DNA from: Arcicella sp040387735 | GTDB lineage: Bacteria > Bacteroidota > Bacteroidia > Cytophagales > Spirosomataceae | Assembly: GCA_040387735.1 (NCBI GenBank) | Contig: JAZKDE010000001.1 | Location: 1-64,000, forward strand | DNA length: 64,000 nucleotides | Direction: 5' to 3' | Part shown: piece after piece, positions 18,366-27,312 of the stretch | How the letters are laid out: the number at the start of each line of letters is the position of its first letter | Numbering within the stretch: the stretch's first letter is position 1 | The notes under the pieces: model-generated | What the model was told of the DNA's origin: nothing | What the model saw: the letters and a program-made list of their open reading frames with translations, nothing else | The model's database searches: none | Program-made: the position numbers and the translations under genes

Positions 18366-19931
18366 TTATCCTCCTTTCTTCCAAAATCTCCAACCTTTAC
18401 GCTCTTTTTTTTCATAAAAACAGGCATTTGGTGGAGTAGGAGGCTTATTAAAAATGGGAAGTGATAATCCGAAATATAAGTCTGTTCCCCGAGGACGATT
18501 AATATTTAGAAAACTCCCTAAATTATCACTTCCAATAAATAAGGGGCCAAATCTTCCTGCAATACCAAAAGTCAGCGTATTGTAATTGTCTAAAAGGGCA
18601 AGCGGTAAGGCTACTTCAATCCATTTGCTTTCCCAACGGGGCGTTACGGAAAGAGACGAAGGCATTTTCATTCCAATGGATTGATTACCTCGTAAACCTT
18701 GCACCCAAAGACTGTTTACATAAAATTTTTCTTTGAGGTGATAGTCTAAATTAATTTGTAAAGCCGCTGGTAAGCCAGCGGTAAAATTACTGGTGCTATT
18801 GTCAACCGTTGAACCTAATTTTTGATTAATGCGGTTGAAAGCATCATCTGAGCCTTGGATTGTGCTTACATCAGGTGAATTAAATTGGGTATTAATAACA
18901 TTCACATCCCAATTTCGGATGTAATTGGGATTGTTGTAATTGATTCCGCCTATGTCTAAAATAGAAACCCCAATTTTAAACTCATATTTATTTTTACTCG
19001 GGTCTAATTTTTGAACGCCTTTATCACGATATGTAAACTTTCTGATATCGGGTCGGTACTCGTAAACAATCCCTAAATCTACGCCCCAACCACTACCAGC
19101 AGGTTGGTTACCAAATGCCCACCCAAAAGAAGCATTGGCATTTGAATAAGCACTTTCGTTGGTGTAGCCATAATTAGCTTTTAAATGATTGATACGGACA
19201 ATTTGCTTCTTAGGATTCGAAGAGTCATCAATAATATCATAATCAGCTTCTTGAATATTGATGTGAGCATTATAAATACCTACAACTCTTTTTATAGTAA
19301 TGCCTACTTTTATAAAATCTTCGTCCTCACTCATTAAAATTTGGCTATAAGAAAGTCCTAATTCTGCGTAACTGTTAGCGTTTAGCGTTGTTCCCGATAA
19401 TGTAAAAGGTTGATTTTTTAGTAATAAAGTATCAGTTCCCAAACGAATAGCATTCGCTAAAGGCAAGGATGTTCCTGTAAGGTTTACGCCAGTTCTTATC
19501 CGAGTTAATAGACCAATTGCTCGTTTATCATTGATAGTAAATAATGCAGAAGGTCCACGTAAATCATTTTGTGCGTGAAGGTGATAAGGCTCGCCATTTG
19601 AATTAATATCGTAGTAAGAGTTCTTAAAGACAATGATATTTTTTGAGTTGCGATATTCTGGTGAAGCAGTATTGGTTAACAAGGCAAGAATTGAGTAAGG
19701 AGCGTTCCAACCTACGTAATTATTAGATAGAAATACATCATTCGCCACCAAATTGACATATAGTTTGTACCTTGAATCACTCAGGTTGGCAGGATTATTA
19801 TAGACAGATTGAGTACCAGCATAGTTGCTACTCGAAATTCCAAGCCATTGCTGAGCATAATTATTGCTTTTGGCAAAAATTAGGAGACAAAAAACAATAA
19901 TAAACTGGATTTTTAGCTTTGTTAAACTCAC
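18366..19931 (-). CDS. DUF5723-family secreted/outer membrane protein
   Basis: The 521-residue product begins with GTG at 19931, then a signal peptide (residues 5-26, ending NYAQQ). WLGISSSNYAGTQSVYNNPA and LYVNLVANDVFLSNNYVGW are typical openings of DUF5723 proteins. These are predicted beta-barrel outer-membrane proteins of Bacteroidota with no assigned function. The body is rich in alternating aromatic and glycine strands (for example GVDLGIVYEYRPDIRKF). It ends with basic residues, FYEKKERKGWRFWKKGG. Confidence 0.75.
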   Translation of the reverse strand: MSLTKLKIQFIIVFCLLIFAKSNNYAQQWLGISSSNYAGTQSVYNNPANLSDSRYKLYVNLVANDVFLSNNYVGWNAPYSILALLTNTASPEYRNSKNIIVFKNSYYDINSNGEPYHLHAQNDLRGPSALFTINDKRAIGLLTRIRTGVNLTGTSLPLANAIRLGTDTLLLKNQPFTLSGTTLNANSYAELGLSYSQILMSEDEDFIKVGITIKRVVGIYNAHINIQEADYDIIDDSSNPKKQIVRINHLKANYGYTNESAYSNANASFGWAFGNQPAGSGWGVDLGIVYEYRPDIRKFTYRDKGVQKLDPSKNKYEFKIGVSILDIGGINYNNPNYIRNWDVNVINTQFNSPDVSTIQGSDDAFNRINQKLGSTVDNSTSNFTAGLPAALQINLDYHLKEKFYVNSLWVQGLRGNQSIGMKMPSSLSVTPRWESKWIEVALPLALLDNYNTLTFGIAGRFGPLFIGSDNLGSFLNINRPRGTDLYFGLSLPIFNKPPTPPNACFYEKKERKGWRFWKKGG

Positions 19932-20415
19932 GATACGTAATTCTGTCAGCGTTATAATATTTAATATTGAGTTGTCAAGAAAGATCTAAGTCTTTGAAAA
20001 TTAGACATATATGGCTTTCTGATTAAAATTATGAATTAGCGGAATCACAAAGATAATCCTAATACGAATTATTATTAAGCTTATTACTTAAACAGGGACA
20101 AATTTATCATTCAGTAGTATTAAACTGTTCTATTAATTATTGGAATAGTAACATTAATAGATGAATGAATTTTATTAACTATAATTTTTTTTTGAATTCA
20201 TTAGAAACATCATTTTAAAACAATAAATTTGCAACTTGCTTAATTTAGTTATCTCAATCCAATTAAACCAAAAATAAATTGGTGTATAAACAAAAAATGT
20301 TTTGTTTATTTTAATAAAAGACTTAACTAACAAATAAAATTTGGTATTTAACAATTAAAACAATATCCCCTTAATTATTTGTTTTTTGATCATTTGGGTC
20401 AGGGGCTTAAAACGT
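19932..20415. other. 484-base A+T-rich intergenic region upstream of pfkA
   Basis: I see no gene here. It separates the divergent DUF5723 and pfkA genes, so it must carry both promoters. A TAAATTTG (20224-20231) resembles a -7 element on the plus strand, but no TTTG is at the usual distance. A 9-bp hairpin is at 20287-20308. Confidence 0.5.
20287..20308. repeat. Inverted repeat upstream of pfkA
   Basis: TAAACAAAA (20287-20295) and TTTTGTTTA (20300-20308) form a perfect 9-bp palindrome with a 4-base spacer, about 108 bases before the pfkA ATG. It could be an operator or a leader hairpin. Confidence 0.4.
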
Positions 20416-21390
20416 ATGAAAAGAATTGCAGTATTTACTTCTGGCGGTGACGCACCGGGTATGAACGCCGCTATCAGAGCCGTTGTTAGAGGAGGACTTC
20501 ATTATGGAGTTGAAATTTTTGGAATTATCAGAGGGTACAACGGTATGATAAAAGGAGATATAATTCCATTAAATTCTCAGTCGGTTAGTAATATAATCCA
20601 ACGAGGTGGAACAATTTTGAAATCCGCACGGAGTAAAGAGTTTATGACTCCCGAAGGGCGTAAGAGAGGTTATGACCAGTTAAAATCGCACGGAATAGAA
20701 GGGTTGGTTGCTATCGGAGGAAATGGTACTTTCACGGGTGCAGAGATTTTTTTTAATGAATATCAAATACCAACCGTTGGTGCTCCAGGAACGATTGATA
20801 ATGACCTTTTTGGTACAGATTATACGATTGGATACGATACCGCTGTAAACACGGCTTTGGATGCGATTGATAAAATTAGAGATACGGCCGATTCACACGA
20901 TAGAATCTTCTTTATTGAAGTGATGGGACGTGATTCTGGTTACATTGCAGTTCAATCGGGTATTTCTGGTGGAGCGGAATCTATTTTGATTCCAGAAGAA
21001 AGACAAACGATTGAAGATGTTGTGTCAACTTTGAAGGCTGGTTTTGAAAAGAAAAAATCTTCATCAATCGTGATTGTTGCGGAAGGTGATGAAGAAGGTC
21101 ACGCTGCTAATATTGCAGAGAAAATTAAAAATACGATTGATGTCCCAGTTGACATTCGAGTAACAAACTTAGGGCATATCCAAAGAGGTGGTCGTCCAAG
21201 TGCTTATGACAGAATTTTAGCGAGCAGATTAGGTTTAGGAGCTTTAGAAGGACTTTTAGCGGGACATAAAAATGAAATGGCGGGTATTGTAAATGACCAA
21301 TTAGTTTACACTCCTTTCCACGATACTATCACAAAAAAGAAAGCTATTAACCCAGATTTATTGAGACTTTCAGGTATTTTGAGCAAATAA
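20416..21390 (+). CDS. pfkA: ATP-dependent 6-phosphofructokinase
   Basis: The 324-residue protein is started at the ATG at 20416 (MKRIAVFTSGGDAPGMNAAI). It phosphorylates fructose 6-phosphate in glycolysis. Visible motifs are GGDAPG (10-15), the catalytic TIDND (126-130), FIEVMGRDSGYIA, and AEGDEEGH in place of the usual effector-side EG. The residue after PG in APGTIDND is small, as in ATP-dependent rather than PPi-dependent enzymes. The nucleotide-side motif reads GGNGT (101-105), with Asn at position 103 where most ATP-PFKs have Asp. It is monocistronic, with a strong terminator after it. Confidence 0.93.
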   Translation: MKRIAVFTSGGDAPGMNAAIRAVVRGGLHYGVEIFGIIRGYNGMIKGDIIPLNSQSVSNIIQRGGTILKSARSKEFMTPEGRKRGYDQLKSHGIEGLVAIGGNGTFTGAEIFFNEYQIPTVGAPGTIDNDLFGTDYTIGYDTAVNTALDAIDKIRDTADSHDRIFFIEVMGRDSGYIAVQSGISGGAESILIPEERQTIEDVVSTLKAGFEKKKSSSIVIVAEGDEEGHAANIAEKIKNTIDVPVDIRVTNLGHIQRGGRPSAYDRILASRLGLGALEGLLAGHKNEMAGIVNDQLVYTPFHDTITKKKAINPDLLRLSGILSK

Positions 21391-21402
21391 TTTTGAAGAA
21401 AT

Positions 21403-21448
21403 AAAAGGGAAAAGAGATAAAAAACTATTTTTATCTCTTTTCCCTTTT
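21403..21448. terminator. Bidirectional terminator between pfkA and the YdcF-like gene
   Basis: An approximately 21-bp perfect inverted repeat with A- and T-rich ends (core GGGAAAAGAGATAAAAA) lies between two convergent genes. Confidence 0.88.
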
Positions 21449-21453
21449 TAATA

Positions 21454-22236
21454 TCAACAGTATTTTAGTGTTTTATAAACCACAAAGCCAATAATTTCGT
21501 GAATAAGATCATAAGCATCAAGTAAGTTTAATTCTCTTGGAATTAGTAAATTATCAATGGTGAAACTTCTCGCTCGTGCTTTGTAAGTCGTTCCAAAAGG
21601 CAATACCGAAACACCTGCTTTGGCAAAACAACCTTCCGCTCGTCTGAGGTGAAAAGCGGATGTGAATAAAATGTATTTATTCCCAAATTGAGGTTTTTTC
21701 TTCAAAATTTCTGCGGTATTTACGGCATTTTCACGGGTATTTTTAGCTTTTCGTTCCAAAATAATATCTTCCTTTCTTACGCCCAGTTCTTCCAATAATT
21801 GAGCAACCTTTAATGTTTCATCTGATACATCTTGTCGCATTATTGAAATATCAGTATTGCCTCCCGAAATCAGTATTTTTTTTAGTTTTCCCATTTTGTA
21901 AAGCCTTAAAGGTTGAATAAATCGGTCGGCAGTTTTATCGGTAAAGATTTGGCTTTCCGTTGACAACTTATTCGTAATCATACCGCCTGTGAGGATAATT
22001 CCGACATCGTAAGTCTGATTGATGTCATTTGGAGAAATTGGAGTAACTTCCCATGAAAGTAACACTTCATTGATTAAAAAACCATTTCCAAAAAGAAATA
22101 TAAATCCCAATGAAATCTGAAGACTTCGCTTTTTTACCTTAGTTTTTTTACTAAAAAGGGCAAAACCCAGACCTATTAAAATCAATGAAAGGGGCATTAG
22201 TACATAAAAAAGTACTTTTGAAAGAAAATAAAACAT
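21454..22236 (-). CDS. YdcF/SanA-family (DUF218) membrane protein
   Basis: This 260-residue protein has two N-terminal membrane segments (about 3-21 and 37-55), then a DUF218 domain with DVGIILTGGMI, ISGGNTDIS, LERKAKNTRENAVN and LFTSAFHLRRAEGCFAKAG. The ElyC/SanA/YdcF family is linked to envelope integrity and peptidoglycan precursor use, but its reaction is not settled. The polar domain is probably periplasmic. It converges with pfkA. Confidence 0.88.
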   Translation of the reverse strand: MFYFLSKVLFYVLMPLSLILIGLGFALFSKKTKVKKRSLQISLGFIFLFGNGFLINEVLLSWEVTPISPNDINQTYDVGIILTGGMITNKLSTESQIFTDKTADRFIQPLRLYKMGKLKKILISGGNTDISIMRQDVSDETLKVAQLLEELGVRKEDIILERKAKNTRENAVNTAEILKKKPQFGNKYILFTSAFHLRRAEGCFAKAGVSVLPFGTTYKARARSFTIDNLLIPRELNLLDAYDLIHEIIGFVVYKTLKYC

Positions 22237-22392
22237 ATTGAAGGATTTGATTTTGAGGTTGGATTTCCAGTTATCGTATCGTTACAGTAACTTTGGTATA
22301 TAATTTGGTTAAATAATACATAAAAGTATGATAAATTCGTTGAAGAGTTTTATCAAGAATCACCCTTATTTATTGAAATATTTAATAAAAAC

Positions 22393-23859
22393 ATGAAAAT
22401 ATCACTTAAAAAATTATCCATTTTTCTATTATTCATTTGTTCAAATACACTTTTAGGGCAAACAAAAGAAGGCTTTTCTATCCACGGAAAAATACGAGGT
22501 ATTAAAGATACAACTGTATTTTTAGCACATTATTTTGGTTATAATCAGCAAGTTATCAAAGATACAGCCAAGGTGGATGCACAAGGAAATTTTCATTTTG
22601 TTGGCGATAAAACTTTGCCAGAAGGCTTATATTTAGTGTCTTTGCCAAAGAATAAATACATGGATATTATTATTGGAAACCAGACGTTTTCGTTCGAAAC
22701 TGATACGACAAATTTGATTGCAAAAATGAAAGTAACGGGTTCGAAAGAGAATGAAATTTTCTTTAAGTTTCAGCAAGATATGGCGGCTAAGTTTGAAGAA
22801 ATGAAGGTTTTGGAAATGGAAAGAAAATTGAATAATTCTATTTTAACCGTCGGCAAAATTAAACGTCTGCAAGCTGAAATTGCTCAATACCAAAAAGATT
22901 GGCTAAAATCTACCGCTGGAACGTTTGTAAATACCTTAATTAAAGCTTCGCAAGAACCTGAAATTCCTAATTATGGTAAGCCATTAATTACTAAAGCTGA
23001 CACAACGGCTTTTTATCAATATCAATTTAATTATTACAAAAACCACTTTTGGGATAATGTAGATTTGACCGATGACCGATTGATGAGAACGCCGTTTTTA
23101 CAGAAGAAAATTGAACGTTATTTTGATGATTTGACCGTGCAAACTTCTGACTCAATTGCCAAGGAATCTGACTTTGTATTATCACGTGCCAAAGGACGTG
23201 ATGTGCGCAGATACATAATTTATAAAATTGCCAGTGTTTACGAGAGCCCAAAAATTATTGGAACGGATGGGGCTTTTGTTCACATTGCGGAGAAATATTA
23301 CGTTGGTGAACCCGCTCTTTGGGATACCTCAACGGTAAGAAAAATGAAAGAAAGAGTAGCTGTTTTAAAGCCACTTTTGATTGGTAAAATGCTTCCAGAT
23401 ATGTATTTGACGGATACTTTGGGGAAAGAAATTTTGATTCCCAAAATTGATGCTGATTATACCGTTTTGTTTATTTATGACCCAGAATGTGGACATTGCC
23501 GTGAAGCAGCTCCTAAATTGGCGAAAGTATATCAGAGCTTGAAACCTAAAAATGTTAAAGTTATTGCGGCTTCTATTGACCGAACACCAGTAAAATGGAA
23601 GAAGTTTATTCAAGAATTTAAGTTGCAAGAATTAATTCACGGGATTGATATTCATAAGAATGTTCAAACTGGGAAAGAAGAATATTATACCGATTTTAAA
23701 AATAACTTTGATGTATATGCAACGCCCGTTGTGTATGTTTTGGACAAAGACAAAAAAATAATTGCCAAAAGACTTCCTGTTGAACAAATAGAAGATTTTA
23801 TCGACTTTCACCGTAAGCAGGTTTTGAAGGAAAAAGAGAAAAATAAGGTTGGCAAGTAA
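22393..23859 (+). CDS. Thioredoxin-like protein with DUF4369/DUF5106-type regions, copy 1
   Basis: The 488-residue secreted protein has a signal peptide (to about residue 23, LLGQ), then a DUF4369-like beta domain (FSIHGKIRGIKDTTVFLAHY), a helical DUF5106-like middle, and a thioredoxin fold at the C-terminus with the redox pair CGHC (residues 366-369) in YDPECGHCREAAPK and a cis-Pro loop in YATPVVYVLD. It probably reduces or isomerises disulfides in the periplasm. The next gene is a paralog with the same layout. Confidence 0.88.
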   Translation: MKISLKKLSIFLLFICSNTLLGQTKEGFSIHGKIRGIKDTTVFLAHYFGYNQQVIKDTAKVDAQGNFHFVGDKTLPEGLYLVSLPKNKYMDIIIGNQTFSFETDTTNLIAKMKVTGSKENEIFFKFQQDMAAKFEEMKVLEMERKLNNSILTVGKIKRLQAEIAQYQKDWLKSTAGTFVNTLIKASQEPEIPNYGKPLITKADTTAFYQYQFNYYKNHFWDNVDLTDDRLMRTPFLQKKIERYFDDLTVQTSDSIAKESDFVLSRAKGRDVRRYIIYKIASVYESPKIIGTDGAFVHIAEKYYVGEPALWDTSTVRKMKERVAVLKPLLIGKMLPDMYLTDTLGKEILIPKIDADYTVLFIYDPECGHCREAAPKLAKVYQSLKPKNVKVIAASIDRTPVKWKKFIQEFKLQELIHGIDIHKNVQTGKEEYYTDFKNNFDVYATPVVYVLDKDKKIIAKRLPVEQIEDFIDFHRKQVLKEKEKNKVGK

Positions 23860-23872
23860 GTATTTTAAAATT

Positions 23873-23927
23873 AAAGAATTGATAATGATTGAAACCATTT
23901 TTATGACTCATTCATTATCAATTCTTT
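23873..23927. repeat. Inverted repeat between the two thioredoxin-like genes
   Basis: AAAGAATTGATAATGA (23873-23888) is perfectly inverted at 23912-23927. The 16-bp A+T-rich hairpin is followed by a short T-run and may attenuate read-through from copy 1 to copy 2. Confidence 0.65.
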
Positions 23928-23969
23928 TGTTTTAGAAGCAGTAATGTATCAAATAATAACCCATAATAT

Positions 23970-25325
23970 ATGTTTAAACGAATACTTATCGCCCTAAGTT
24001 GTTGCTTATTTTCATTGACAGTAGTTGGACAAGGTTATAAAATTGAGGGAAGAATTCGTGGTTTAAAGGATTCTACCTGTTATTTGACCTATTACTACGA
24101 AAATCAAAATTTTATTCAGGATACAACGGTTGTTAGTTCTGATGGAACAATCGTTTTTCAAGGAAATAAACCCTTGAAAGGTGGAATGTATAATGTCATG
24201 ATTGGACATTGGCAAAGTTTTGACTTGTTGATTTCTGAGCAAAAGTTCTCTTTTGAAGCTAATGTAAAGGATATTTTTAATACCCTTAAATTCACGGGTT
24301 CGAGAGAAAATGATTTGTTTTATAGTTACCAACAAAAAACGTTTAAGGATGCTAAAAAAATTGAAGAATTAGCCAAAAAAACGGATACTTCTTCAGTTGG
24401 TTTAATGTATTCTTTGCAATATGAATCGGCTTTGTACAAACAGAAATTTATTAAAGCATTTGAGGGTTCTTTTGCTTCCAATATCATAAAGTCAACTTTA
24501 GCTTCTGATATTCCTTCCACTCCCAAATCCACTAATGGTGCTGAAGATCCGTTGTGGGGAAACAAATTTTTCGTAGAACATTATTTCGATAATATCAATT
24601 TAACTGATGATAGATTGGTTCAAACGCCATTTTTATATCAACCTGTAACATATTATTTTGACCAGTTGGACTTCCTTTCTAATGATTCATTGATTGTTTT
24701 GACGGATAATTTTTTGAATAAATCTCGAAGAACCTCCCCCATGCGAAAATATCTTGTCAGTAAATTAACGAATCATTTTGAGACGAGTAAAGTGGTAGGC
24801 AGAGATGCTATTTTTGTTCATCTTTTGCAGAAATATTACCTCGGCGACCCACTTTTATGGGATAGTTCAACGGTCAGATTGGTGAAAGAAAGAGTGAAAT
24901 ATTTGAAGCCACTTTTAATTGGTAGTAAAATTCCAAATTTGAAAGCGACTGATGTAAATAACAAAGACCAATCATTGTACGATTTGAAATCAGCGTTTAC
25001 AATTCTATACATTTATGCGGCAGATTGTGGGCATTGCAAGCTTTTTACGCCACAATTGGTGAAATTCGTGAAGGAAAATAAAGCTAAAAATATAGAAGTT
25101 TTTGCTCCAATTTTTGGCAATAATGTAGAAACATGGAAGCGTTTTATCAAAGAATTCGGTGCTGAGTCTTTTATTAATGTGATTGATAAAACTGGAAAAA
25201 TTAACCTGTATCAAGAATTTGACGCACAATTTACCCCAACAATTTATATTTTGGATAAAGACAAGAAAATTATTGGGAAAGGAAATATGAATATTGAAAC
25301 GATGAAGGAGATTATTTTTCAATAA
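23970..25325 (+). CDS. Thioredoxin-like protein with DUF4369/DUF5106-type regions, copy 2
   Basis: The 451-residue product is a paralog of the preceding gene, with a signal peptide (to about residue 20, VVGQ), the DUF4369-like start YKIEGRIRGLKDSTCYLTYY, a shared middle (DDRLVQTPFLYQPV) and a thioredoxin domain with CGHC at residues 353-356 (AADCGHCKLFTPQ) and FTPTIYILD. It is shorter at the C-terminus than copy 1. The shared architecture with divergent sequence suggests an old tandem duplication with specialised partners. Confidence 0.87.
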   Translation: MFKRILIALSCCLFSLTVVGQGYKIEGRIRGLKDSTCYLTYYYENQNFIQDTTVVSSDGTIVFQGNKPLKGGMYNVMIGHWQSFDLLISEQKFSFEANVKDIFNTLKFTGSRENDLFYSYQQKTFKDAKKIEELAKKTDTSSVGLMYSLQYESALYKQKFIKAFEGSFASNIIKSTLASDIPSTPKSTNGAEDPLWGNKFFVEHYFDNINLTDDRLVQTPFLYQPVTYYFDQLDFLSNDSLIVLTDNFLNKSRRTSPMRKYLVSKLTNHFETSKVVGRDAIFVHLLQKYYLGDPLLWDSSTVRLVKERVKYLKPLLIGSKIPNLKATDVNNKDQSLYDLKSAFTILYIYAADCGHCKLFTPQLVKFVKENKAKNIEVFAPIFGNNVETWKRFIKEFGAESFINVIDKTGKINLYQEFDAQFTPTIYILDKDKKIIGKGNMNIETMKEIIFQ

Positions 25326-25334
25326 GTTAAAATT

Positions 25335-25393
25335 GCACACGGATAAAACCTATTTCACGAAAAAATAAATCCGAATCTGTTTAATCCGTGTGC
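25335..25393. repeat. Intergenic inverted repeat (10-bp arms)
   Basis: GCACACGGAT at 25335-25344 is inverted at 25384-25393, between the convergent thioredoxin-like and DUF58 genes. It is a possible weak bidirectional terminator. Confidence 0.5.
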
Positions 25394-25401
25394 CAGTAAA
25401 A

Positions 25402-26301
25402 TCATTTCATTTTCCCACGCTTCACCAAATAAGCCGATAAAATTTGCTCAAATCCATCGGCAATATCGGCTTCAATAAAGTCAATTCTGTATTGTCCGCA
25501 ACGAAGTTTTAATTCATGATAAAACTGCTGTAAAGTTTTGCGATAATCCAATTTTACCTGTGAAGGATTCAACTTAATTCTTTCGTTGGTTTCTAAGTCG
25601 ATGAATTCATAAGGACGGTCTTCAAATTCAAAATCAGATTCTGTTTTTTTATCCGTAACGTGAAAAATCAATACCTCGTGCAAATTGTGTTTCAGGTGTT
25701 GGAGAGCAGAAAATAATCGTTCAGATTCGTTGATATTATCGAACATATCACTGAAAATAATTACCAAAGAACGTTTATGGATTTTCTCTGCAATTTCGTG
25801 AATTACATCCGCAACGGCAGTTTTTTTACTCGTTGCTGGCTTTTGAAGAATATTTTCTAAATCTAAAAAAATCTTGTGTATGTGCGTAGGCGTGGATTTT
25901 ACGGGTGTTTGAATCTCAATTTTATCAGAAAATGTAGTCAAACTTATCGCATCTTTTTGCTTTTGAAGCATATAAGCCAAAGCTGCCGCTGCCATTGTGG
26001 AGAAAGTTATTTTCCCATTGTTTTTCTCGGGATAATACATCGAAGAAGACGTGTCAATTAAGATATGACAACGGAGATTGGTTTCTTCTTCGTAACGTTT
26101 TGTGTAAAGTCGGTCAGTTTTTGCAAATACTTTCCAGTCGATATGACGAGTGCTTTCGCCATTATTGTACAAACGATGTTCAGCAAATTCTACTGAAAAG
26201 CCATGAAAAGGTGATTTGTGAAGGCCAGTGATAAATCCCTCTACCATTTGTTTAGCAAGGAATTCTATGTTTCCGTATTCTCTTATCTTCGATAAATCCA
26301 T
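25402..26301 (-). CDS. DUF58 domain-containing protein
   Basis: This 299-residue cytoplasmic protein has the DUF58 signature near the N-terminus (GESTRHIDWKVFAKTDRLYTKRYEEETNL) split around a VWA-like region with CHILIDTSSSMYYP and VIIFSDMFDN. DUF58 proteins usually sit beside MoxR ATPases and Bat proteins. Here no moxR is adjacent, although a VWA-like membrane protein lies at 53393. The function is unknown, with a proposed adaptor role in envelope stress or chaperone-like complexes. Confidence 0.88.
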   Translation of the reverse strand: MDLSKIREYGNIEFLAKQMVEGFITGLHKSPFHGFSVEFAEHRLYNNGESTRHIDWKVFAKTDRLYTKRYEEETNLRCHILIDTSSSMYYPEKNNGKITFSTMAAAALAYMLQKQKDAISLTTFSDKIEIQTPVKSTPTHIHKIFLDLENILQKPATSKKTAVADVIHEIAEKIHKRSLVIIFSDMFDNINESERLFSALQHLKHNLHEVLIFHVTDKKTESDFEFEDRPYEFIDLETNERIKLNPSQVKLDYRKTLQQFYHELKLRCGQYRIDFIEADIADGFEQILSAYLVKRGKMK

Positions 26302-26410
26302 TGTCTTAAATTTAGTAGGTTGAGGAAATAAAATGAATTTTGGATTCCTTTTCTCTCGTCAAATGTACTAATATTGTGCCATTTGTAGGTTTAAAGCAAT
26401 CATCGAAAAT

Positions 26411-27016
26411 TTATTTTTTCTTATTTCGTTCTAAATATTCTTTACGACGCTGTTTAGAAAGTTTTCTTAAATAGGAACTTACTCGCATACGGCGGTATTT
26501 TAATTGTGGATATTTTCGTTTATGCCAATTTTTTTTCAGACGGTAATACCTTTTGTAGCGGAGTTTAGTTTTTTGATAAAATTTTTGCTCAAACCTCGGG
26601 TTGGAAGTTAAACTGAGCGAGTCAAAAGGTTCAAGCATGATGTCACCGTCAAATCCAACTATTTTTAACCGAACCTTTGTAAGACCTACTTGACCTATTT
26701 TTAGCCACCTTGCGGGGTTTTGGGTAAGGTCAATGATTCTACCAGGTTTGAAAGGACCACGGTCATTAATACGGACAATGACAATACGTTTGTTCGCTAA
26801 ATTTGTTACTTCTACCATTGTTCCAAATGGTAAAGTCATGTGAGCGGCCGTGTATTGATTTCGTTGGAGCATTTCACCCGTAGAAGTGGGCCGATTGTAA
26901 AAATAATCTGCGTAGTAAGACGAAATCCCGTAAGATTCGTCCCCTAATTTTTGTGCAATTGAAGTTGTGGTAACAACCGCTAAGACTATTAGAATTCCCA
27001 GAAGTTGCTTAATCAT
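26411..27016 (-). CDS. rlpA: RlpA-like double-psi beta-barrel protein (septal ring lytic transglycosylase family)
   Basis: The 201-residue protein is started at the ATG at 27016, where the signal peptide MIKQLLGILIVLAVV...SIAQ begins. The RlpA barrel follows, with ISSYYADYF, AAHMTLPFGT (H59) and VRINDRGPF (D85), the residues linked to cleavage of denuded glycan strands. There is no SPOR domain. Instead the last 60 or so residues are extremely basic and aromatic (RYKRYYRLKKNWHKRKYPQ, LRKLSKQRRKEYLERNKKK). MltG, another glycan-cleaving enzyme, is divergent next door. Confidence 0.88.
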   Translation of the reverse strand: MIKQLLGILIVLAVVTTTSIAQKLGDESYGISSYYADYFYNRPTSTGEMLQRNQYTAAHMTLPFGTMVEVTNLANKRIVIVRINDRGPFKPGRIIDLTQNPARWLKIGQVGLTKVRLKIVGFDGDIMLEPFDSLSLTSNPRFEQKFYQKTKLRYKRYYRLKKNWHKRKYPQLKYRRMRVSSYLRKLSKQRRKEYLERNKKK

Positions 27017-27077
27017 AAGTTTATAAAGTGGAATTATTGTTTTGTCGTTCCTCACAATATCTTCCCATAGTGGACTG

Positions 27078-27107
27078 CAAAAATAGTTTTTTTCGGTGCC
27101 AAACAAA
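27078..27107 (-). promoter_or_regulatory. Predicted promoter of rlpA
   Basis: On the minus strand TTTG (27104-27107) and TATTTTTG (27078-27085) are separated by 18 bases, one or two short of the usual spacing. The leader to the ATG would be about 55 bases. Confidence 0.4.
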
Positions 27108-27312
27108 AATTTTTCTATTGGGAATGTTCAATCTTTCCTGAGAATTTTCAAGAAATCAAGCAATTTTCCGTCGAGGAATTCCCAAACGATATTTTTACCT
27201 ACTTGAAGGAAAGGCATAATAGAACAAAATCCATTTTTCAAGTGTAATTTTGTAGTCAGAAAACAAATCCACTAAACCTTGATTGTCCCAAAAACCTCAT
27301 AAAAATAAAAAA

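Noticed and set aside
20224..20231. TAAATTTG as the pfkA promoter
   Set aside because: No TTTG lies about 20 bases upstream, so it is noted only as a weak possibility.
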